Source of the DNA: Pseudomonas sp. St316
GTDB lineage: Bacteria > Pseudomonadota > Gammaproteobacteria > Pseudomonadales > Pseudomonadaceae
DNA length: 64,000 bases
NCBI RefSeq assembly: GCF_018325905.1
Contig: NZ_AP021901.1
Location: 4,216,001-4,280,000, forward strand
Direction: 5' to 3'
Part shown: positions 8,531-16,647 of the stretch, piece by piece
How positions within the stretch are numbered: position 1 is the stretch's first letter
How the letters are laid out: each line of letters begins with the position of its first letter
Translations under genes and position numbers: made by a program
Notes under the pieces: model-generated
Databases searched by the model: none
What the model saw: the letters and a program-made list of their open reading frames with translations, nothing else
Told to the model about the DNA's origin: nothing

Positions 8531-9094
8531 ATGAATCCAGATGCTCTTACTCACGATGACCAGCCTGTCTGGGCCGGACAATTCACCGAGCAAGAATGGA
8601 AAAGCCTGAAGGCCCAGAGCCAGACCAATCCATTTGCATTCAAAGTGCCTTGCTGCCATCAAGACGAGCAGCAATGGCCTGCCCTTCTTCTCACACCTCG
8701 CTGATGAGTGCACCACAGCTCCAGAGACCGTTTGGCACATCGAAGGGAAAGATCTAGTGTTCGGCGCTCTTAAAATTGAGGGCCCGCCAGATCATGTACC
8801 AATGCTTCCTCGACGCCCAGAGGGCGTCAGAACGGTACCTCCGGATAGGCCTCAGGTTGATCACTCCGGGTTGGGAACTATCGGTGCGGATGCCAGAGCT
8901 GCTCCGTCGGTTTGGATTGCAAATAGCCCAGGAACGATTATGGGCAGACCTGGAACATCGGCATCACCAGCCACAACGGCCCCATTTTCGCTAGCGCCAG
9001 TCTCGACCTGCTGCTCTACGGACTCATCCGGATCGTGGTCGACATAATCATCGCCCATCATCATTCTATAATGGGTATCATGCTTCGCATGTAG
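8531..9094 (+). pseudogene. frameshifted CoiA-like gene and trailing fragments
   Basis: ATG 8531 opens a 57-residue frame (MNPDALTHDDQPVWAGQFTE...) that ends in TGA at 8702-8704. A second frame then continues the same protein (NGLPFFSHLADECTTAPET, VWHIEGKDLVF, to about 8783), which resembles CoiA-like proteins with their CC...NGxxFFAH pattern. A third frame (8776-8960) and a fourth (8948-9094, NGPIFASASLDLLLYGLI...) carry further protein-like sequence. At least three frame changes in under 600 bases mean a dead gene or two fused remnants. CoiA-type proteins are linked to DNA uptake or nuclease functions. Confidence 0.5.
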
Positions 9095-9352
9095 GTTTGC
9101 ATTGTTAGGCTGAAGTCTCTGTCGCCGTCAATTTCGTTGCGCGCCTGCGCATCGATTCGCCCTTCAGCTCAATCCGGCAACCGCTCCATGACGACCTCTC
9201 TGCTTCGATAAAAGAGGTCGACGGTAGCGAATTAATCCTGCGCTGCTGCCTTCCGTGTGGATCAGAATGCCCGTGGAACATTTGCGGCAGTGCCCTCCCT
9301 ACCCTGCTTTTCCTTCTGCTGAGATGTTGCCTCAACAACGCTGACAGACTTC

Positions 9353-10810
9353 CTAGAAAGGCAGGTCATCCGCCGGTACTTTATCCGGCGGCTCTTTGCG
9401 TGGAGATAGGTGCTCCAATAACAATCGCAGCTTACCCAGCAGTTCGTCGAAGGTGATCACTTCCACGTTCTTGCAGGCATTTCGAAACACCTCGAAACTC
9501 CGGCATTGCATGTCCTCCTTGGGCAAAATGCCGGCGATGACCACGCATCTGATGGCATCCGGACGTGAGTCTCGAAGCTCTGGGCGTTGCTGATGAATTA
9601 TCCAATTCTCGTGAAGTTTGCTCTGCTGGTAAAGCACCTGAGTAACCGCCCCACTCAGCTCCTCGTCAGGCGCGAACACTTCTTTGTTTCGGTAGGGCTT
9701 CGCACGCAGCAAGGAACTGCTTGGTTTCTTAATTTCCACAATGGCTAGCGCGAGGCCTTGCTCGGCGAATAGATAGTCACCAATCTGTGCGCCGGTCCCG
9801 TCCAGTCCAGAGCCCTGGGCATGAAACTGGGTGTGAAGCAATCTAACAGGACGGGCGAAAATCATGGTGAGGATGAAGATATTGCGCTCAAAGAATTTCT
9901 GCCAGACGTTTTCAGAAAGTCCTTTCTGAAGCATGCTTTCGTACTGTTCAATCATCTGAGCCAGAGTGACGCGTTCAATCTCCGCATGCAGCTCTATCAG
10001 TTCCCTAGGTGCCTCCGTCGCCAGCTTTTCTACGTTGGAGCGCAGCGCTTTGACCGTTGCTTTTCGCCCAGCGCGAGCGACTTCTTTGTTTTGTCTTCCC
10101 CGGTCCAGGCGAACCTCAACCAGTTGGCCTTCCGGGTTGACTTGGACAATGGGTGGAAATCTCTCAGAGTCCAAAGGTGCCAAAAGCGCGTTGCGGATGT
10201 GGACTGTCCTGGCCTGTTTCACGACATCGCGCATTTTTCGAGTCGTGCGCTCGAATGCTCGCCGTATCGCTTGGAGCTCATCCTCCGGAATTCGTACGGT
10301 ATTTCCGTCCACCCTTAAAATATCGTCACGCCCCAGCACGATGGTGTTAAGTTGCGGAAAGCTGGAAAGTCCCCGCCAAATTTCATCCAACTCCTTAGTT
10401 AGCCCTAGCCCATAGTTGCATGGGTTAAACGTCCGCCATGGAAGCGACAGCTCTATATCAGAAATCGCCGATACCGGATTATCCGGCAGGCTTTTTCCAA
10501 AGTACTTTTCATAAGTGATTGTTCGGAAGCGGCCATGCCGAGGCTTCAGGTAACGCTGTGCATGAGGATTGGAGAACACTGGATAGGTGACAATCTGCTT
10601 CTGAAAGACCCTTGCCAGCCAATTCCAATCGGGTTCAGGCTGACTCTGCCAATGACGGGGGTCAGAGGTATCCCGAACGAAAGTCTGCATGAACAGATCT
10701 CGGTACTCTAGGCCTTCATCGGTCACGCCAGCTTCAATCCGAAACGCTGGCTCCATGACCTCAACATCCGTGTACCACCTACTTTGCCCCTGACGACGTT
10801 GCACTGCCAT
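9353..10810 (-). CDS. sduA: Shedu anti-phage system nuclease SduA
   Basis: A 485-residue protein. The C-terminal part (about 295-465) matches the Shedu nuclease domain (DUF4263): LSENVWQKFFERNIFIL at 298-314, then a PD-(D/E)xK core with D345 and E359-I-K361, then GAVTQVLYQQSKL and a closing RSFEVFRNACKNVEVITFDEL. Shedu is a single-gene phage defence system whose nuclease cuts DNA after N-terminal sensing. The first 290 residues are the variable sensor part. Start 10810 is set by AGGAGGGAGAGCA; the frame is open to 10909. It is a lone gene on the minus strand, consistent with the one-component system. Confidence 0.85.
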   Translation of the reverse strand: MAVQRRQGQSRWYTDVEVMEPAFRIEAGVTDEGLEYRDLFMQTFVRDTSDPRHWQSQPEPDWNWLARVFQKQIVTYPVFSNPHAQRYLKPRHGRFRTITYEKYFGKSLPDNPVSAISDIELSLPWRTFNPCNYGLGLTKELDEIWRGLSSFPQLNTIVLGRDDILRVDGNTVRIPEDELQAIRRAFERTTRKMRDVVKQARTVHIRNALLAPLDSERFPPIVQVNPEGQLVEVRLDRGRQNKEVARAGRKATVKALRSNVEKLATEAPRELIELHAEIERVTLAQMIEQYESMLQKGLSENVWQKFFERNIFILTMIFARPVRLLHTQFHAQGSGLDGTGAQIGDYLFAEQGLALAIVEIKKPSSSLLRAKPYRNKEVFAPDEELSGAVTQVLYQQSKLHENWIIHQQRPELRDSRPDAIRCVVIAGILPKEDMQCRSFEVFRNACKNVEVITFDELLGKLRLLLEHLSPRKEPPDKVPADDLPF

Positions 10811-10970
10811 TGCTCTCCCTCCTGGGATTTGCACATGAACCTTCCAAGAAATGTGCAAGGTGATTGTCACGGACAGCTGCGTAGTCATGTAGCGGTTAGC
10901 CGCTAGCAAGACGTCTAGAGAGTCCGGGGCGATTCACTCGTCACGTTGAAAGCTCAGCCGTTGCGATCGA

Positions 10971-11864
10971 TTAAGCACCGTTATTGAGATCTGCAATCAT
11001 CATTGCCATCGAGCTCCGACTTGCACCGAGGTGAGTCAGCTTTTCAATGTTCTCAGCTGTAAAAAAGCGCCGGCCGGCAGCCACAATCTCTTGGGCCTTT
11101 AATATGCTCTGTGGCACCTCACCAACCCACTTCGCAGTGACTGTAAGATGCCGTGGGCTCATTGCATCAATATCGGTCGAGCAAGTCTTACTGAGCTCGC
11201 GCATGGGCTGAATTAGATTGGTAACTAACATTTCTTTGAAACGAGCCTTGATGAACAGAAGCCCATCCAGGCTGGCGACAGGTACTGGCTTGGTTGGCCA
11301 TCCCTTTCCGTCATTCGCTTTCCGGTTCGAGGTTTCAAAAAACGCTTCAGCCTCCGTTTTTGTCATTGCCACTTCCTTCTCAATAACTGCATTGTCTCGG
11401 TCAGCTCGCTGTTTCAGAACGGCAAAAATCCCAGTCCCTATCGCGCCCATTAGGCGGACCTTTTTTTCCTGCAACTCTCGATAATCTGACTCCAGCACCT
11501 CAATCGTGGCAATCATTCTCGGCATGTCTTCAATCATCGCCATTACTGACTCGATACGCCGACGGCGGGCAATAGCCTGATCAACTCGCTGACGCTCGCG
11601 GGTAAAGGTCATGCCAAAGTGTGTTTTGCCGCAATGGCTACCGATCGCCGTTTCATGACCGTCACTGGTGGTTATCAAATAACCGTTCAGGTGGGGGGTA
11701 TGACACGACTCGATACCGCAAGGAATTCTGTCAAGGAATCGGTAAGGTGCTAAAACCGATCCAAAACGTCGGACAGCCTTCGGATGAAACGCAAGCGACG
11801 GCTCAAAGCCAGGTCTCGCCAGAAGATCTTCATAGGTGTTGATTACAACCAGCTCTTGATTCAA
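10971..11864 (-). CDS. unknown protein with zinc-ribbon-like Cys/His cluster
   Basis: A 297-residue protein. Near residues 49-84 there is GIESCHTPHLNGYLI followed by AIGSHCGKTHFG, which together look like a zinc-binding knuckle (C, H, C, H). A long helical, probably coiled-coil segment follows (about 88-165, rich in R, E, I), and the C-terminus is soluble. I do not recognise the family. It lies upstream of the Shedu gene on the same strand with a 160-base gap, so it may be co-inherited but is unlikely to need co-translation. A role in nucleic acid binding is an inference from the zinc-like motif only. Confidence 0.68.
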   Translation of the reverse strand: MNQELVVINTYEDLLARPGFEPSLAFHPKAVRRFGSVLAPYRFLDRIPCGIESCHTPHLNGYLITTSDGHETAIGSHCGKTHFGMTFTRERQRVDQAIARRRRIESVMAMIEDMPRMIATIEVLESDYRELQEKKVRLMGAIGTGIFAVLKQRADRDNAVIEKEVAMTKTEAEAFFETSNRKANDGKGWPTKPVPVASLDGLLFIKARFKEMLVTNLIQPMRELSKTCSTDIDAMSPRHLTVTAKWVGEVPQSILKAQEIVAAGRRFFTAENIEKLTHLGASRSSMAMMIADLNNGA

Positions 11865-11983
11865 GTCCCTTTACCTCCCGACAGCTGCAGGTTACTGGCG
11901 ATGAGCCAGCCCTCATATTAAAGCACTTAATCGCCTCTAATTTTGTAGATGAATGTCCAGTACGAATCGGAGCAGTAAAAATC

Positions 11984-12022
11984 GTGCTCTCCATTATGGG
12001 GCTGTGAAGCGAAAGAGAGCAC
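11984..12022. promoter_or_regulatory. 8-bp inverted repeat upstream of the zinc-ribbon-like gene
   Basis: GTGCTCTC (11984-11991) and GAGAGCAC (12015-12022) are perfect complements separated by 23 bases, 120 bases upstream of the minus-strand start at 11864. It could be an operator or a relic of the adjacent IS element. Low certainty. Confidence 0.3.
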
Positions 12023-12059
12023 AGCAACAAAACGCCTCTGCTAGCTCACATCTTTCACT

Positions 12060-12740
12060 TACGGCTCTTACACCGTCAGCGAAAAACTTGCGTCGGGCGT
12101 GGGCCATGCAGCCGATTTCGGTGACCCCGAGGACAAGGCTGGCTTTGTAGCCGCCCTAGTCGTCGCAGACCAACTTGCCTTTCCAGTCGCCCAGGAAATT
12201 GCGGGCATGCTCGCCTGATCGACCAGGGCTGAAGTCGTACACCACTGCACTGATCGGGGCGGTGGTCGTCGTGGCATAGCCCCAGACATACGCCCGGTGG
12301 GTTTTCTTCTAGCCTGGTGCGAGCATTTGCACGGGAGTTTCGTCGACATGCACTACGTTGTGCTCAAGCACGACTACGCGTAGGGCATCGATCAATGGCT
12401 GCAATTGCACACCGCAAATACCGACCCTACTGGCCAGCGGGAACGAGCAATCGTAAGACCCGCACGCCCGAAGACTTGATCCTGGCGATACAGCGGCAAA
12501 TGATCGGCGTATTACCATAACGAACGCCGGCAGTGTTGCGGGCGCTTGATCTCGATAAAGCGGTAGCCACTTACGAATCACGTTGGCATTGATGCCGTGA
12601 CTGATCTGATGGCAACGCTGGATATGGTTGCGCCTGGTTGCAGGCATTCCTGGACAACCTGGGCTTTGAACGACTTGGGGTAAGAGTTTCGTTGGCGCAT
12701 TAAGGGCTATCGCGTCCGCTTAAATAGGCGGACACCATCG
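12060..12740 (-). mobile_element. IS66-family remnant
   Basis: Read on the minus strand, ATG 12700 opens an IS66 TnpA start (MRQRNSYPKSFKAQVVQE), which shifts frame near 12600 because of extra bases before SHGINANVIRKWLPLYRD. It then runs directly into TnpC sequence (LQPLIDALR...VVHVDETPVQML), which shifts frame again near 12310 before reaching KLVCDDYGGYK and CMAHARRKFF. Most of TnpA, all of TnpB and most of TnpC are gone. GTCCGC / GCGGAC (12714-12733) marks the start-proximal end. The element is dead. Confidence 0.75.
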
Positions 12741-12861
12741 CCCTTAATTCGGGAGCTCGGGAGGTGTGTTGGCTGTTCGCTTACGTTGCGAAGGACATCT
12801 ACCGCCATAATTCTGCTGGTATGGCGATAGAAGACCTGTTCGACAGTTTGCAAGAATAGAC

Positions 12862-14193
12862 CTAAGTGGCCTGCCCTTCGATGATAGCCGTAGCGATGTC
12901 GAGGCCCTTCAGTAGGTCTCTACGTGGCTTGCATTCCACGTACCCATTGATGACGATCGTTCGAATACGCTTCAGGGCGGAGAGTTGTTCCGGCTCCGTG
13001 GGGTATACGGAAGGTTCCCCGCCGTAGTAGGTATTGTCGAAGTCCTGGTTGCGGTCACCGTCCCGGTATTCCGAGTACATCCAGTTTTCGAGGGTAGAGC
13101 ACCAAGTGCGAATCTTCTGATACGCCTTGAAGGGCATGGGCGAGATCATCAGACACTGAAGCTCTGCACCAACCGTTCTGTGATCTGCCCGGCTCAGTGG
13201 CGTCTCTGGACGCCAGAGCGATGGGTATCCAGCTTCACGGTGATATTCGACTGCACCTATACTGAAGCCGTAGGTGGTGCCAGGTCGAGCCCGCCGCGCA
13301 ATGCCACTGGCCAACCTTTCCGGGCTGATGAACTGCGATCTGTAGGGCTCAGACGTGCCACCCCACGGCTGTTCCTCGGACGGCACCACCGCAATAGGCG
13401 ACAGCCCTTCAAGTGCTACGGTGGTTTTACGTAGCAAGTGCTCTGAAGGGGATACCAGATGCGGTACCGCGTGATTTGGGTAGTACAGACCTGCCCAAGC
13501 TGGCTTGGTCAGATACAGAGTGTTATGCGTAATCCAAGCGGTGCGCGCTTCCACCGCCGGCTCGTTATTCACATGACCGTAAGGCTCGTCGAGCGCGACC
13601 CACATGCCCGACGTTGGGTCGATCCACAGCGAAACGTGATCCTTCGATGGAAAGCCTTCAAGCTGCTCAAGGGCTTGCAACTGCTTTTGAGAGGTTGCCG
13701 GGCGCAGCCCACTCACCTCCATGAATTGGAGCGAAAGCGCTGCGCGCACCAGCAGCTCCCACGCCCGCGCTTGGCTGCTCGTGTTGGAGATCATTTCCAG
13801 GTGATCGGGTGCTTCCTGCCGGAAACCCTCAAGGTTGCGCGCATACGTTGCCTGATGCTTCGACACGAAGTCGCTCATCGGACGAGGCAGGTAGACTTTC
13901 AGCGTTTCACAACCCGCCGAGCGAGGTGTGGTATCCGTGTTCCGCCAGTAAGCGCAGAGGAAGACTGGGTACCCGGTTTGTTTTACTTCTGAGAACCCTT
14001 CACTAGATGCCAATGCCTGCTGTGCCTGACGGTAGTCGCGATAGCCCATCTCGCGCGCAACGATATCGAGCGCCTCGGAGTGCTTTTGGCCAGGCACGCC
14101 AATTTTCTTGGCTCTTCTCTTGATCCCTTGGATAGTCTTCGGGAGGGTGTTGCTGAAGCTGATACGCTCGGGGAGCGAGGACAGAGTGCTCAT
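12862..14193 (-). CDS. DUF5623 domain protein
   Basis: A 443-residue soluble protein. Residues 1-60 (PKTIQGIKRRAKKIGVPGQ, SEALDIVAREMGYRDYRQAQ) are the typical opening of DUF5623 proteins, which also occur as cargo in Pseudomonas ICEs. The rest has no catalytic signature I can name. ATG 14193 follows GGAGAAAATT and is preferred to 14223. The gene lies 279 bases from, and divergent to, the Gabija-type operon. The function is unknown; its recurrence in mobile islands suggests a role for the element and not for the host. Confidence 0.7.
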   Translation of the reverse strand: MSTLSSLPERISFSNTLPKTIQGIKRRAKKIGVPGQKHSEALDIVAREMGYRDYRQAQQALASSEGFSEVKQTGYPVFLCAYWRNTDTTPRSAGCETLKVYLPRPMSDFVSKHQATYARNLEGFRQEAPDHLEMISNTSSQARAWELLVRAALSLQFMEVSGLRPATSQKQLQALEQLEGFPSKDHVSLWIDPTSGMWVALDEPYGHVNNEPAVEARTAWITHNTLYLTKPAWAGLYYPNHAVPHLVSPSEHLLRKTTVALEGLSPIAVVPSEEQPWGGTSEPYRSQFISPERLASGIARRARPGTTYGFSIGAVEYHREAGYPSLWRPETPLSRADHRTVGAELQCLMISPMPFKAYQKIRTWCSTLENWMYSEYRDGDRNQDFDNTYYGGEPSVYPTEPEQLSALKRIRTIVINGYVECKPRRDLLKGLDIATAIIEGQAT

Positions 14194-14472
14194 AATTTTC
14201 TCCAACCCCATGATCAACGCCACCCGCCTACGTCTTACTGGGGCCGCTGAAAATCATGGCCTAGGAGATCGTGATATTACAGGTAGTGCCGTCTCCAGCT
14301 TTCACTGACGGGTGAGGTACGCCTACCTTGCGCAACTCAGAGGTTATCGATACAGAACTGGATTTGCAACTGCTCACCTGAATCTCGCCGACAAGCAAAT
14401 TGCTTGCTCGATTTCCAGTAGTATTGACTAACCCGCCTCCTGCACTGCAGGCCTTTATGACAGGACACATGG

Positions 14473-16647
14473 ATGTATTTGTCAGCACTCAAAATTCAGA
14501 ATTTCCGTCAGTTTGGCGCCGAGCCAAACAACCTATTCATCGAATTCAACAAGGGTGTGACAGCCCTGGTTGGTGAGAACGACGCGGGGAAATCATCAGT
14601 CATCGATGCCCTGCGATTCGTTCTCCAGACGCGTGACGGAGAATATGTACGCATACAGCCTGAAGACTTCCACATCCCAGTTGAAGGACCCCAGGCGAGC
14701 CAGATCACGATCATTGCCAAATTTGCAGACCTATCCGTCGCGGATCAGGGGGCGCTGTCTGAGTACGTCACGTTTAATGGGAACGCTGCGGTCGTTTACA
14801 TCCACTGGACAGCACGAAGGCTCTCGGACGACGTACTAGCACGTCGTTGGGTGGATATTGCTGTGCGCAGTGGTCACAGCGGCGGCGGCCCAAGCCTCGA
14901 CACCAACGTCCGGCAGCTTCTGGCGGCTGCATACCTGCGCCCCCTTCGCGACGCCACGCGGGAAATGTCTCCGGGACGTGGATCCCGACTGTCGCAGGTA
15001 CTCAAAAACTTCCCAAACATCAAGGGAGGTAGTGGATTCGATATCGATCGCCCGTTTGAAAATCCCGCATCGCTGAGCCTCACTGGATTGGCAGGTTACT
15101 TACGGCATTTGGTGAACCTGCACCCAGGTGTGGCTGCTGCAGAAGGCTCAATTAACGACAACTACCTGTCCCACCTTTCGCTTGAAGGTGATGAGCTACA
15201 CGGGCGCATCAATTTCGTCGATGGTAGTTCCGAATCTGCTCGCCTCAGACAGATACTGGAACGCATGGAGCTGAGTCTTCTTGACCAAGGATCACAAGAA
15301 GCTCGTGGCGAGTATGGAATGGGCTCCAATAACCTGATGTTCATGGCCTGTGAGTTGCTGTTGCTGGGTAAGGAGCCTGACGGGCTTCCGCTGTTACTCA
15401 TTGAGGAGCCCGAGGCACATCTCCATCCTCAGCGACAACTGCGCCTGATGGAGTTTTTGAGCGAATCAGCAAAGCCCAGAGTCGCCTCCCCCACTGTCGT
15501 TCAGGAAACGGTGAACAGTAAACGTGTTGAAGACTCTCTCCCGTGGAACGAAGGCTCCGGAACCCCGTCAACTGAGTCCTCTGGTCATCGCGGAACGGCT
15601 TCAGATGAGGGCAGCCAGGAAAGCGAAACGCGCCCGGTACAAGTCATCCTCACCACCCACAGTCCCAACCTCAGCTCCAAGATCGCCTTGGACAATCTAG
15701 TGCTGATGCACGGTCGCAAAGCTTATTCGCTCGGGAAGCAGCACACGAAGCTGGATGAAGGGGACTATCGCTTCCTCGCCCGTTTCCTGGACGTGACCAA
15801 GGCGAACTTGTTCTTCGCACGTGGGGTGCTCATCGTCGAGGGCGATGCTGAAGCCATCCTGTTGCCGGCGCTGGCGAAGCTGCTCGAAAAAGACTTAACC
15901 CGCCATGGGGTATCGGTCGTAAATGTAGGGGGCATTGGTCTTGGCCGCTATGCTCGAATCCTCCAACGTGCGACCCCTGGGGCTGGTGTTCTGAACATCC
16001 CCGTAGCCTGCGTCTCGGACATGGACGTCATGCCTGATTGCGCACCAGAAATTCTGGGTTTGGTGGAAGGTGCTGACGATCCGAAATGGGAAAATACTGG
16101 ACAGAGAAAGTGGCGCGCAACGCGCGATTTTGGTGTCGATGATGAGAGTCAGGCTCTCGGCTTGGAGGAGCGACGCCGCCTGCGTAAAGCGAACGACGAG
16201 CAGAATGTAAAAACGTTCGTGGCGGGGCAATGGACGCTGGAATACGACTTGGCGTTCAGCGGCATGGCACGCGAAATGTTGATCGCCGCACGCCTAGCTG
16301 CAAAGGATGATGCGCTTCATGCCGGTCGGGAAACGCATGATCAGATCATCGAGCAGGCCATTGTTGAGTATGACGGCCTTCACAATTCGGACATGTCGCC
16401 TGAGCAAGTGAGCTCTACTGTCTATGCCCTGTTCCACCGCAAGGTCGCCTCAAAGGCCATCACTGCTCAGTACTTTGTCGATATTTTGGAGCAGCGTTAT
16501 CAGAGGATCTTGGTGCCTCGCGAGGGTCTGGAGGAAAGACTCCCCGGCTACCTCCTTGAGGCGATCAACTATGTGACCTCTCGCTTGGAAGTGCCCCACG
16601 AACAGCACCAGCCATCGCAACAGCAATCTGAGCGGCAGACACCATGA
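14473..16647 (+). CDS. gajA: Gabija-type OLD-family ATPase/TOPRIM nuclease
   Basis: A 724-residue protein. An ABC-type ATPase half carries Walker A GENDAGKS at 34-41, signature YGMGSNN at 281-287, Walker B LLLIEEPEAHLHP at 307-319 and the switch motif TTHSPNL at 394-400. A TOPRIM nuclease half carries E456 in VEGDAE and D516/D518 in SDMD. This is a class 2 OLD nuclease, the kind always next to a UvrD-like helicase; such pairs are the Gabija anti-phage system (GajA nicks DNA when nucleotides fall). A Ser/Glu-rich insert (334-388) between Walker B and the switch is unusual. ATG 14473 has AGGA upstream, and the stop overlaps the next start (ATGA). Confidence 0.85.
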   Translation: MYLSALKIQNFRQFGAEPNNLFIEFNKGVTALVGENDAGKSSVIDALRFVLQTRDGEYVRIQPEDFHIPVEGPQASQITIIAKFADLSVADQGALSEYVTFNGNAAVVYIHWTARRLSDDVLARRWVDIAVRSGHSGGGPSLDTNVRQLLAAAYLRPLRDATREMSPGRGSRLSQVLKNFPNIKGGSGFDIDRPFENPASLSLTGLAGYLRHLVNLHPGVAAAEGSINDNYLSHLSLEGDELHGRINFVDGSSESARLRQILERMELSLLDQGSQEARGEYGMGSNNLMFMACELLLLGKEPDGLPLLLIEEPEAHLHPQRQLRLMEFLSESAKPRVASPTVVQETVNSKRVEDSLPWNEGSGTPSTESSGHRGTASDEGSQESETRPVQVILTTHSPNLSSKIALDNLVLMHGRKAYSLGKQHTKLDEGDYRFLARFLDVTKANLFFARGVLIVEGDAEAILLPALAKLLEKDLTRHGVSVVNVGGIGLGRYARILQRATPGAGVLNIPVACVSDMDVMPDCAPEILGLVEGADDPKWENTGQRKWRATRDFGVDDESQALGLEERRRLRKANDEQNVKTFVAGQWTLEYDLAFSGMAREMLIAARLAAKDDALHAGRETHDQIIEQAIVEYDGLHNSDMSPEQVSSTVYALFHRKVASKAITAQYFVDILEQRYQRILVPREGLEERLPGYLLEAINYVTSRLEVPHEQHQPSQQQSERQTP

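Noticed and set aside
9105..9338. 77-codon minus-strand frame
   Set aside because: Lies in decayed DNA, Arg/Ser-rich shadow composition, no family.
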